From positions 1 through 28,773 of the forward strand of contig JBILMS010000045.1 in the NCBI GenBank assembly GCA_044375415.1: a DNA stretch of 28,773 nucleotides, given 5' to 3'. Positions 1 to 8,445 of the stretch are shown here, in pieces. The notes under the pieces were generated by a model. It was not told where the DNA came from, did not search any database, and was given only the letters and a program-made list of their open reading frames with translations. Source of the stretch: JAWXBG01 sp044375415 (GTDB taxonomy: Bacteria; Bacteroidota; Bacteroidia; Flavobacteriales_D; Sanyastnellaceae). Every line of letters starts with the position of its first letter. Position 1 is the stretch's first letter. The position numbers and the translations under genes were made by a program.

Positions 1-2135
1 TTTGGGACACGGTTGTAGTTGAACCTGGCACTTGTACACTCGATGGCTCCATTGTGAGTATTACACCTAACCTGAACTCATCGTGCAATGGGGGAGTGAT
101 AGAAATGATGGCAACTTCGAATACCTGCGATGGATATCACATCGAAATTAAAACAACTTTGGGTAACGCTGTACACGCGACATACAATATTCCAAGTGGT
201 CAGACGACTACCTTCAATAATCTACTACCGGGTGAATACTATGTTCGTTTTTTCACCACCGATTGGTTTGGTGTATCATCATCTATTTGTGAAGAATTCA
301 TACCATTTACTGTTGAAAATTTGGGTTGTGTGAGTCCATTGCAAATCACAACCACAACCGCAAGTGCATACGGCTGTGCTGATGGAGCAATACTCGTGGA
401 GGAAACTGATTTGAACTGCGATTGGTCCATCGGCTATGTAAGAGCCATAGATAATTACCTCTATGGAAATGTATGGTCCAATTGGTATGGAGTTGATGAA
501 AACGGGTTCAATGAAATACCATTTTATAACCTATATCCCGGTACTTACTATATAAATAGTACTAGAAGCCTAAATGATTACGATGGCAATTTGCTCGAAT
601 GCTTTGTTTCGGATACAGTGGTGGTAGAACCCGGAATATGTACATTGGATGGTTCTATAGTGAACATTACCCCTAATTTGAACGCATCTTGTAATGGTAG
701 TGTGATAGAAATGCTCGCTACTTCTAATACCTGCGATGGATATCACATCGAAATTAAAACAACTTTGGGTAACACTGTACATGCGGCATACAACATTTCA
801 AGTGGCCAGACGACTAACTTCAATAATCTACTACCGGGTGAATACTATGTTCGTTTTTTCACCTCCGATTGGTTTGGTGTATCATCATCTATTTGTGAAG
901 AATTCATACCATTCACAATTGAGGATACCGGATGCGTGAGTCCGCTTATAATCTCAACAGCACCGAGCAATGACTTTTGTTCTTCCAATGGTTCTTTGAT
1001 TATTGAAGAAATCAATGCGTACTGTGATTTCAGTATATATGTTTATAGGTTATCCGACAATGCTCTTTATTTAAATTATAATTCATATTATAGTCCACTA
1101 TATGAACAATTTTGGATGCCTGCGGGTGATTATTCAATAAATGCTTACCATAACTACTATGATTACAATGGAAACCTCGTTGAGTGTAGCACATGGGATT
1201 ATTTCACAATAGGAAGCATTTCAGCACTTGATGCAGACGGTGATGGTTTTCATGGCTGCCAGGGCGATTGTGACGACAATAATCCGAACATCTATCCGGG
1301 TGCTCCCGATTTAGGTGATGGTTGCATTGACTATAATTGCGATGGTTATGTATCCACAACTAATGGAAACTTACTATTTGTGTCGGACCATACTTGGACG
1401 AATTCAGTTTCACCAAGTCCATACGATTGTGGAAGCCCCTTTGAAAATATTGTAAATGGGTTTGTTACTTATTCGGTTTGGGGTAATTCATTACCCGCGA
1501 CCACTATCTCCAAGACTTTCAATTACACACCGCAGCCTGGTGTCAATGTACTGATGCATGGCGCCGTTGACGATGATTTGAGTGTATTTGTTAATGGCCA
1601 ATTGGTCTACAGCTACTATGATTCTTATGCAGGATATTTCCCAATTATCAACCTTTCTCCCTTCCTCAACGATGGCTCCAATCTGCTCGAAGTAGAGCTC
1701 TATGACGCTGGAGGTTGCGCTACTTTTTATGCTGCCGTATATGAGCAAGATTTGGGATCAACCTGGTTCTACGATGGAGATAATGATGGATTTGGAGACC
1801 CTCAAAGTTTTATAGTTTCTTGCAGTCAACCGAATGGATATGTATTGACAAGTAACGATTGTGACGATAGTGATAACACTGTTTACCCCGGTGCGCCTCC
1901 AACCGGTGAAGGTCATGACAATAATTGCGACGGAACCATTTCTTCAGAAGAAGAGATTAGTTGTCCGGCAGATTTCAATAATGACAATGTAGTAAACACA
2001 ACAGATCTGCTTCTGTTTATTTCATCTTATGGATGCAGTGGCACATGTGCTATTGGCGATTTAAATGATGATGGATTTGTAAATACGACAGACCTTCTAT
2101 TATTTATAAGTGCTTATGGTTCTGTTTGTAATTGA
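1..2135 (+). CDS. Secreted repeat protein with MopE-like and dockerin-like modules (5' end missing)
   Basis: The reading frame is already open at the left edge (codons from base 3), and the GTG at 54 lies inside a repeat, so this is the 3' part of a longer gene. Two copies of a Cys-containing adhesin-like repeat lie 606 bp apart (about 40-330 and 646-936). They are followed by a related third unit, then an Asp/Asn-rich module at about 1230-1346 and another at about 1762-1935. These two modules end in NCDG and resemble the 'putative metal-binding motif' (MopE-type) family. Between them is a beta-rich stretch (about 1380-1750) that could be a jelly-roll or PA14/CBM-like domain. The C-terminus (1962-2132) has two calcium-loop-like DxNxDxxVNTTDLLLFIS repeats, as in dockerins, and ends GSVCN. 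An extracellular or surface role is inferred; the exact function is unknown. Confidence 0.85.
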   Translation, partial: WDTVVVEPGTCTLDGSIVSITPNLNSSCNGGVIEMMATSNTCDGYHIEIKTTLGNAVHATYNIPSGQTTTFNNLLPGEYYVRFFTTDWFGVSSSICEEFIPFTVENLGCVSPLQITTTTASAYGCADGAILVEETDLNCDWSIGYVRAIDNYLYGNVWSNWYGVDENGFNEIPFYNLYPGTYYINSTRSLNDYDGNLLECFVSDTVVVEPGICTLDGSIVNITPNLNASCNGSVIEMLATSNTCDGYHIEIKTTLGNTVHAAYNISSGQTTNFNNLLPGEYYVRFFTSDWFGVSSSICEEFIPFTIEDTGCVSPLIISTAPSNDFCSSNGSLIIEEINAYCDFSIYVYRLSDNALYLNYNSYYSPLYEQFWMPAGDYSINAYHNYYDYNGNLVECSTWDYFTIGSISALDADGDGFHGCQGDCDDNNPNIYPGAPDLGDGCIDYNCDGYVSTTNGNLLFVSDHTWTNSVSPSPYDCGSPFENIVNGFVTYSVWGNSLPATTISKTFNYTPQPGVNVLMHGAVDDDLSVFVNGQLVYSYYDSYAGYFPIINLSPFLNDGSNLLEVELYDAGGCATFYAAVYEQDLGSTWFYDGDNDGFGDPQSFIVSCSQPNGYVLTSNDCDDSDNTVYPGAPPTGEGHDNNCDGTISSEEEISCPADFNNDNVVNTTDLLLFISSYGCSGTCAIGDLNDDGFVNTTDLLLFISAYGSVCN
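121..912 (+). repeat. Two-copy intragenic duplication, 606-bp offset
   Basis: Bases about 121-306 and 727-912 are nearly identical, with roughly 8 differences by eye over about 186 bp, including identity at synonymous sites. The 70 bp just before each copy differ at about 15 positions. Both copies are in frame in the first gene. This pattern fits recent recombination or gene conversion between older protein repeats. Confidence 0.85.
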
Positions 2136-2435
2136 TTTTACTAACTATGGGCAAAGGTCACTTTGTGGGAATATCAAAATAATATTTTGAACGAAAACAT
2201 CTTTCCATTTCACTGAATCGAAATCGTATGATTCAAAAATTCGTAATAGCAATTACCAACTATATGATTTTGCGTCGCGATGTGAGAGAAAAAAATCAAG
2301 ATGTTCATCCGAGTAGAAAACTGGCAGAATTATTCACTCTATGTTGAATTTCAGATAGCCATTTGTCAGAATAAGATTTGAATCCCTAATTGAACTGAGT
2401 GATCTTTTAATTCAGCATTCAAAACATTCTGATAT
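2136..2435. other. Convergent intergenic gap, no clear feature
   Basis: The gap separates the 3' ends of two converging genes. It is A+T-rich and I see no strong hairpin with a T-tract on either strand. The only open stretch is a 39-codon ATG ORF at 2228-2347 (+), with no recognisable family or ribosome-binding site, so it is not called as a gene. Confidence 0.6.
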
Positions 2436-3944
2436 TTAGTTATTCTTCCGATAGCAGCCTTTCACATAAAGCAAATTGTCTCGAAATAGATTATCTAAAT
2501 CGAAGCTAGTTCCGGGGAGAGCACTAGCTGCATTTCCCTCCATTCGGGTATCTGCATTGGCGGGCACATGAAAATCTCCCTCAGATGGATTTACAAAAAA
2601 GGGAACTTGCTTTTTTATTTGTTGATAGTGAGTAGGATCATTATCTACGTCTATGTCAGAGTCTAACAAGCAATAGTAGAAGAAATAACTTTGACTATCG
2701 GGATCCTCGAGATCAACTACAAATTCGCTGAAATCTGTTAAAGAGGCATTGGTTCCATACATGATACAATTTCTGAATTCGGCTTCCTCAAGTGGTCGCA
2801 CTTGGAGGTTTTGAAAAACATCTTCGTAATAATTATTAATGTAAAATGCAGGGGCCGTGCGGGCACCCAAGTTCCAATAATTGGCGAATGTGCAATGATC
2901 CATCCTATATTTTCCACCAAGGGTTAAAGCTGCACAACTCTGAGCGCAATCTGTAATTAAGTTGTTGTAGCCGGTAATAGAGCCACCTTGACTCCACAGA
3001 CCGATAGCACTCATGTTGTCGATTTTGGTGTTTTTTATCTCAAGTGCATAACCGCTTTCCGCACCTGTGGTATCTACTTGTATTCCAATACCTCCATTTT
3101 TGATAATGGCATAGTCCACGACAGAACCGGTACTTTCCATCAGCCAAATTCCTCCTCGACTTACACTTGCTATTTCAGGACCGAAACCTGTTTCTAAAAC
3201 AAAATCGAGCTGAATGCCCCATTGACCGGGGACATTATCAAATTGTGGCTCTAGACGATCACCTTGGAAAACAACTTCATTTCCAAATTGCCCTTGAACA
3301 TTTAAGCAACCTTTATAAACATACAAACCGGATTTCGCGTGAACATAAACTTGAGTACCCGCTTGGATGGTTAGACAACAAGCCGAATCGACCGCAACAA
3401 TTCCATAGATAACGTGGGGTTTCTCATTCGTCCAAACATCATCGCATGGCAGTACATTCAGATCATTTAGTCCACCATGAAAAAAGGCATCTTGACCGTA
3501 CGCCATGAGGTGAACATTTTGAACCACGCTATTCGTTACAAATGTGATGTCTTCTTCTAAAAGAAAAGGGAGGTTAGCATTTCCGGGATCAACAGTCACT
3601 TGAACAAAAACATAAATACTATCATGAGGGAGAATCTCAATATCATTGACTACCGGCCCATCTAGACCATCGACATTGACTATGTATTGTGAGTTTGACG
3701 GCAGGGAAATAGATGAAATTAGAATGCTCTCATCGTAATTATTGTACACCTTAAATGACTTTGTTACTGAACCGATCGTAGTAAAAACCGTATCGAAAAG
3801 AATGGTATCCTGAGTGAATGAAAGATTCACGGAAGGATCGGTATTAAACTCTTCTTTCCGACAAGACTGCATGACTAAAACGAATCCTGTTAAAACAATT
3901 AAAAGGATTCCCGTAAATGTTAGATTAAAACGTTTTGTTAGCAT
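2436..3944 (-). CDS. Putative lipoprotein with beta-helix-like repeats
   Basis: The frame is open from a TTG at 3980, but the ATG at 3944 is preferred. It gives a 502-aa protein whose N-terminus has two basic residues, a hydrophobic stretch and a lipobox-like VMQSC with Cys28, as expected of a lipoprotein signal peptide. After a beta-sandwich-like N-terminal part (about residues 45-160), the middle (about 185-400) holds short repeating beta strands (GGIWLMES, NGGIGIQVD, ALEIKNTKIDNM) typical of right-handed parallel beta-helix proteins. Large Bacteroidota lipoproteins of this kind are usually annotated only as hypothetical. It follows the acylase gene on the same strand with a gap of 45 nt from the preferred start, so co-transcription is likely. 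Role unknown; probably attached to the outer membrane. Confidence 0.8.
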   Translation of the reverse strand: MLTKRFNLTFTGILLIVLTGFVLVMQSCRKEEFNTDPSVNLSFTQDTILFDTVFTTIGSVTKSFKVYNNYDESILISSISLPSNSQYIVNVDGLDGPVVNDIEILPHDSIYVFVQVTVDPGNANLPFLLEEDITFVTNSVVQNVHLMAYGQDAFFHGGLNDLNVLPCDDVWTNEKPHVIYGIVAVDSACCLTIQAGTQVYVHAKSGLYVYKGCLNVQGQFGNEVVFQGDRLEPQFDNVPGQWGIQLDFVLETGFGPEIASVSRGGIWLMESTGSVVDYAIIKNGGIGIQVDTTGAESGYALEIKNTKIDNMSAIGLWSQGGSITGYNNLITDCAQSCAALTLGGKYRMDHCTFANYWNLGARTAPAFYINNYYEDVFQNLQVRPLEEAEFRNCIMYGTNASLTDFSEFVVDLEDPDSQSYFFYYCLLDSDIDVDNDPTHYQQIKKQVPFFVNPSEGDFHVPANADTRMEGNAASALPGTSFDLDNLFRDNLLYVKGCYRKNN

Positions 3945-3989
3945 GGGAAGCAAAGATGCGACGATAACGAGCTTGTTCAAAAATATTGT

Positions 3990-6422
3990 CTAGCCGGGAA
4001 TAAGTTGAAGCCTCCGGAATGTGCGGATCTTATCGCTATTCATCCATTGAACACGGAATTCCCCTTTTCGGTATAAGTCCCATTGATCTTTGTAATGCGG
4101 GCTCATAATATGACCACTTTGTCCGGAAGGAGTGACGTTCAGCGCGCTATCAGGATGAGCAAAGTCCACCAAAATTCTCATTTGAGACCCAAAATAGACT
4201 TTATAAAACCCGGTACTATCATGCTTGAAACCACTTTGAAGGATCGTTTCATTACCACCTCTTTCGGGTTCCGGCCCGACATTAAAAAAGGGTCTGAACA
4301 AGGCAACCTCTCCAAGAGGGTGTCGCAATTCGAGACTGCATACTTTACTCCAATACCAAACTTTTGGATTGGTTCCCAATTGATCGGTTAACTCGGCAAA
4401 ACTCTTTGCGAAAGCCCCCCTTAAGATGTCAGCATAGATTTCAATTTCGGGTGTGTTTACATTGTCCCACCATGGCGAAAGGTGATTAGAACAAAGCTTT
4501 TCTAGGGCCCTTTGAAACTGGTGAGTCGTGCTAAATACCTCAAAATTTTCTCGTCCCATTTCATCCGCACATGCATCCTTCATTACATGATATATCATCT
4601 TATTGAATAGAGTAGGGGACGTACTATTTAATTCGTAGGCACCATCCCACGTAGTAAATAACGGAACCGTGAGGACATATGTAGATGTATCAAAAGCCTT
4701 CCACTTTCCCAATTCAATGCCCCAGTCGAGCATTATTTTTTTATCCGTTTCATTCGTAACGTCGTTCATGACGTCTTTGATATTATCGAGATTAAAATCA
4801 TCGGATGCCCCAAGTAGTTTTCGAATTCGATCTGCTCTGTATTGAGGTTTGTAGTAACCCGGATACCACTTGCCATCAACTTGAGCGGGCCAGTCATTTG
4901 CACTGTAGATATAACCCCATTCCGGATTTATACAACGGGGATTTTCCTCAAAATCGTAATATCCCAAGGGTTCATTTCGAGGATCAGTACCATCTAAAAC
5001 CGTCCAAGAATTAATGCTGTCAGGACGTTCTAATAACGATGCACATGCCCACCATGCGATATTTCCTTTGTTGTCTCCATAATTAACCGAAAGACCCGGG
5101 CCATGTATGTTCGGAAGATTTTCGCTGAAGTCTTCCATGTTGTCGGAGTTATTCATTCCATATAAAGCCAACATCGTATTATTCTTGCAACGCGTATAGG
5201 TCCATAACATAGAAAGTGGATCTTCTTTTTTCACGCCGTCAAAAATTCCGGAAATAATAGGTCCGTGACGAGTAACTAAAACGTTTAATAAAGTATCCTC
5301 TTCCGATTTAATTTTTATGAGCTCTTTGCGAATGGAGCAATCTTCAAAGCCTTCGCCAAACTTGAATTGGTGTGGGTTTTCGGGATTAGGGAATTCACGA
5401 TAGAAGTCCATGTCGTCATTTAACAACATCGTTACTCCCCACGATAATTTTTCATTTCTACCAACCAAGGCAAAGGGAATACCTGCCATGTAATGCCCGT
5501 ACATTTCAAATGAATTGCACTTCAGATGCGCTTCGTACCACGTTTGAGGAAGCAAATATCCGATGTGGGTATCGTTGCAAAATAGGACATTTCCGGAGGT
5601 AGTTTTTTTCGGAGAGATCACCCAAGAATTGCTGCCTTCCAAGGGTGCGTATGGTATAGCGGCTTCAATTTCCGCAAATAAATTTGAGAGGCTTGAGTAA
5701 TCTTGTGCAATACCGGTTGGTTTTGGAACATTCGGTTTAAGGCTGTCTATGGAAGGTCTAAAATCTCGAATAAAAGTCTCGGTGCTATCGTGCCATAAAC
5801 CGATATCGGCCAAGTATTCGTTGCCATATTTTTTATGAATAAGATCCATAATCGGATCTGTTTTTTGGGCTTGAGAAAAACTAAAGGCCATTGCTCCGGT
5901 AATGCAGAACATGTCGCGAATAGTAAAATCCACTTTTTCAATGCCGATTATACTGAACTCGGGTGGGGTGGGACCGTTGTGGAGAAACGCATTTACACCT
6001 TCCAGATAAGCCAACATCTCTGCATACATCGGCGAATCTTTGTGTTGCTCCATCCAAGCGGCACTTGAGTCTGCATAAGCACTGAGTCCAATCGTTCTCA
6101 GCAAGACATCAGCCTTGAGTAATTTTTTGCCCAATACTTCAGAAAGCCGACCACTACCTGCGCGTCGGAGCAACTCCATTTGAAAGAGGCGATCTTGAGC
6201 GTGCACGTACCCAAAGGCCATATACAGGTCATGCATGTTTTGAGCTTCAATATGGGGAACCCCAAAATTATCGAAACGCACATCCACAGAATCTTTCAAT
6301 CCGGGTATTGGGAATGTGCCTTCGTAAGTGGGTTTCGAACTATTGAGCCAGAAATAGCAGCTAATCCCTCCGATCAGCAATATTCCGAACAGGGTAATAA
6401 GAGAGTACTTGAGAATCTTCAC
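3990..6422 (-). CDS. Penicillin acylase family Ntn hydrolase (S45 peptidase-like)
   Basis: This 810-aa protein matches the penicillin/cephalosporin/homoserine-lactone acylase family, whose precursor self-cleaves to alpha and beta chains and hydrolyses amides in the periplasm. Conserved features are the early GVPHIEA motif (residues 54-60), GYVHAQDRLFQMELLRR (71-87), and GSNSWVIS (263-270), in which Ser264 is the expected N-terminal nucleophile of the beta chain. Trp267 and the downstream NDTH motif also fit. Residues 6-26 form a membrane anchor or signal peptide; the Cys22 context (GISC) is a poor lipobox. The start codon is GTG; an upstream ATG at 6430 is out of frame. Family substrates include beta-lactams, acyl-homoserine lactones and N-acyl amino acids, and the sequence does not say which applies here. 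It precedes the lipoprotein gene in an apparent two-gene unit. Confidence 0.92.
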   Translation of the reverse strand: MKILKYSLITLFGILLIGGISCYFWLNSSKPTYEGTFPIPGLKDSVDVRFDNFGVPHIEAQNMHDLYMAFGYVHAQDRLFQMELLRRAGSGRLSEVLGKKLLKADVLLRTIGLSAYADSSAAWMEQHKDSPMYAEMLAYLEGVNAFLHNGPTPPEFSIIGIEKVDFTIRDMFCITGAMAFSFSQAQKTDPIMDLIHKKYGNEYLADIGLWHDSTETFIRDFRPSIDSLKPNVPKPTGIAQDYSSLSNLFAEIEAAIPYAPLEGSNSWVISPKKTTSGNVLFCNDTHIGYLLPQTWYEAHLKCNSFEMYGHYMAGIPFALVGRNEKLSWGVTMLLNDDMDFYREFPNPENPHQFKFGEGFEDCSIRKELIKIKSEEDTLLNVLVTRHGPIISGIFDGVKKEDPLSMLWTYTRCKNNTMLALYGMNNSDNMEDFSENLPNIHGPGLSVNYGDNKGNIAWWACASLLERPDSINSWTVLDGTDPRNEPLGYYDFEENPRCINPEWGYIYSANDWPAQVDGKWYPGYYKPQYRADRIRKLLGASDDFNLDNIKDVMNDVTNETDKKIMLDWGIELGKWKAFDTSTYVLTVPLFTTWDGAYELNSTSPTLFNKMIYHVMKDACADEMGRENFEVFSTTHQFQRALEKLCSNHLSPWWDNVNTPEIEIYADILRGAFAKSFAELTDQLGTNPKVWYWSKVCSLELRHPLGEVALFRPFFNVGPEPERGGNETILQSGFKHDSTGFYKVYFGSQMRILVDFAHPDSALNVTPSGQSGHIMSPHYKDQWDLYRKGEFRVQWMNSDKIRTFRRLQLIPG

Positions 6423-6519
6423 GGCGCCATGAATTTAAATAAAATCAATCACGCAAGATATACCCGCGATGAAGCGACCAAGATAAATAATGTGCAATAC
6501 CTAAAAATGAACAGAACTC

Positions 6520-8334
6520 TTAGTAAGTCGAGGTCAATTCTTTCGAGAAACGTTTGCGGTCTGTTTCTTTCAGGTAAATTTTGCGCAGACGAAGCGACTT
6601 AGGAGTTACTTCGGCGTATTCGTCAGGACCGATGTATTCGAGGGCTTCTTCAAGCGTAAACTTGATAGGAGGGGCCATACGAGTTTTTTCGTCGGTACCG
6701 GAGGCACGCATATTCGTAAGCTGCTTGGTTTTGGTGACGTTTACCACGAGATCATTGTCGCGGGTATGTTCGCCAATTACCTGTCCTTCGTACACTTCTT
6801 CCATGGCGTTTACGAAGAAACGTCCACGATCTTGAAGGTTACTGATACTATATGCAACAGCATTTCCGGTTTCCATGCAGATCATAGATCCATTGGTACG
6901 TCCGGGAATATCGCCACACCATTCACCATATTCTTTGAAACGGTGCGACATGATGGCTTCACCTTGAGTTGCAGTAAGCAAGTAACTTCTCAAACCGATA
7001 ATACCACGGGATGGCACTTCGAATTCGAGGGTCGTACGATCACCTTTTGGTTCAAGGTTTTTCATTTCACCTTTACGACGAGTTACAGCTTCAATCGCAG
7101 TCCCGGTCATTTCGGTTGGAAGATCGATCGTCAATTCTTCGATCGGTTCGTGTCTTTTGTCATTGATGGTTTTTACGATTACACGTGGCTGACCAATTTG
7201 TAATTCGTAACCCTCACGACGCATAGTTTCAATCAAAACCGATAAGTGGAGTACACCTCTACCGAAGACGATGAAACGGTCTGCTTTATCTGTTTCCTGC
7301 ACTCTGAGAGCCAGGTTCTTTTCAAGTTCTTTTTCGAGCCTTTCTTTAATGTGACGGCTTGTCACAAATTTACCTTCTTTACCAAAAAACGGGGAATCGT
7401 TGATGGTAAACAACATGCTCATGGTTGGTTCATCTACAGCAATAGTTGGAAGAGCTTCAGGATTTTCATAATCGGAGAAAGTATCCCCGATATCAAAGTC
7501 TTCCATTCCGTTGATTGCGCATATATCTCCGCTCACAACGCTTTCAACTTTTCTTTTGCCAAGACCTTCAAAAACGTACAATTCTTTGATACGTCCTTTG
7601 TTTACAGTGCCATCACGTTTTGTAAGTGAAATTGGCATACCTGCTTTTAGTTCGCCACGGTGAAGTTTTCCGATGGCCATACGTCCGGTGTACGGAGAGT
7701 AATCGAGAGAAGTAACCAACATTTGCGGGATACCTTCTAGGCTAATTGGTGCAGGAATATGCTCGATAACCATGTCCAAAAGTGGCTCAATAGTTTCAGT
7801 TTTTAATTTCCAATCGGTGCTCATCCAACCGTGCTTCGCAGCACCATACGCTGTTGGGAAGTCGAGCTGGTCTTCGGTAGCTCCGAGTGAATACATGAGA
7901 TCGAAAACAGCTTCATGTACTTCGTCGGGAGTACAATTTTCTTTATCAACTTTATTGATAACTACAATTGGCTTCAAACCTAGTTGAATGGCCTTTTGGA
8001 GTACAAATCGCGTTTGTGGCATTGGGCCTTCGAAAGCATCCACCAGAAGCAGACATCCATCGGCCATATTTAAAACCCTTTCAACCTCTCCACCGAAGTC
8101 ACTGTGACCGGGAGTGTCGATAATGTTGATTTTATAACCTTTATAAGTAATACTTACGTTTTTGGCGAGAATGGTGATTCCACGTTCTCTTTCCAAGTCG
8201 TTGTTGTCCAAGATCAGATCGCCTTGCACCTCGTTTTCACGAAAAAGATTAGCGGTATGGAGCATTTTATCCACGAGCGTGGTTTTTCCGTGGTCAACGT
8301 GAGCAATAATAGCAATATTCCTGATTTTCTGCAT
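6520..8334 (-). CDS. typA: Ribosome-associated translational GTPase TypA/BipA
   Basis: TypA/BipA is an EF-G-like GTPase that binds the 70S ribosome and acts in 50S assembly and in growth at low temperature or under stress. The G motifs are clear: AHVDHGKTT (residues 11-19), the switch I region ERERGIT (48-54), DTPGH (73-77) and NKVD (127-130). They are followed by the beta-barrel domain II, EF-G-like domains III and V, and the TypA-specific C-terminal domain. The frame extends upstream to 8409, but the ATG at 8334 starts exactly at the family N-terminus (MQKIRNIAIIAHVDHGKT), giving 604 aa, the normal TypA length. The codons upstream of it have no homology. A good promoter box lies just upstream. 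The gene appears to be monocistronic. Confidence 0.97.
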   Translation of the reverse strand: MQKIRNIAIIAHVDHGKTTLVDKMLHTANLFRENEVQGDLILDNNDLERERGITILAKNVSITYKGYKINIIDTPGHSDFGGEVERVLNMADGCLLLVDAFEGPMPQTRFVLQKAIQLGLKPIVVINKVDKENCTPDEVHEAVFDLMYSLGATEDQLDFPTAYGAAKHGWMSTDWKLKTETIEPLLDMVIEHIPAPISLEGIPQMLVTSLDYSPYTGRMAIGKLHRGELKAGMPISLTKRDGTVNKGRIKELYVFEGLGKRKVESVVSGDICAINGMEDFDIGDTFSDYENPEALPTIAVDEPTMSMLFTINDSPFFGKEGKFVTSRHIKERLEKELEKNLALRVQETDKADRFIVFGRGVLHLSVLIETMRREGYELQIGQPRVIVKTINDKRHEPIEELTIDLPTEMTGTAIEAVTRRKGEMKNLEPKGDRTTLEFEVPSRGIIGLRSYLLTATQGEAIMSHRFKEYGEWCGDIPGRTNGSMICMETGNAVAYSISNLQDRGRFFVNAMEEVYEGQVIGEHTRDNDLVVNVTKTKQLTNMRASGTDEKTRMAPPIKFTLEEALEYIGPDEYAEVTPKSLRLRKIYLKETDRKRFSKELTSTY

Positions 8335-8357
8335 TTGGGGTTCTTTAAAAACGGGTG

Positions 8358-8365
8358 CAAAAGTA
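8358..8365 (-). promoter_or_regulatory. Bacteroidota -7 box (TAnnTTTG) upstream of typA
   Basis: The minus strand reads TACTTTTG, an exact match to the Bacteroidota sigma-70 -7 consensus TAnnTTTG. The ATG is 23 nt downstream of the box, leaving a short leader. The expected -33 TTG position, 19 nt upstream, reads TCG, one mismatch. This site also supports the ATG at 8334 over the longer frame. Confidence 0.5.
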
Positions 8366-8445
8366 CGACATTTAAGACCTTTCCCGACGTGAGATAGGAT
8401 AAAGGCCACATTAAGTGATAATTACGTGAGGGTTATGGAGACAAT

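Noticed and set aside
2228..2347. 39-codon ATG ORF in the convergent gap
   Set aside because: No family, no ribosome-binding site and no conserved-looking composition; chance ORF is more likely.
8335..8409. 25-codon N-terminal extension of TypA
   Set aside because: Not part of the family N-terminus and contains the predicted promoter box.
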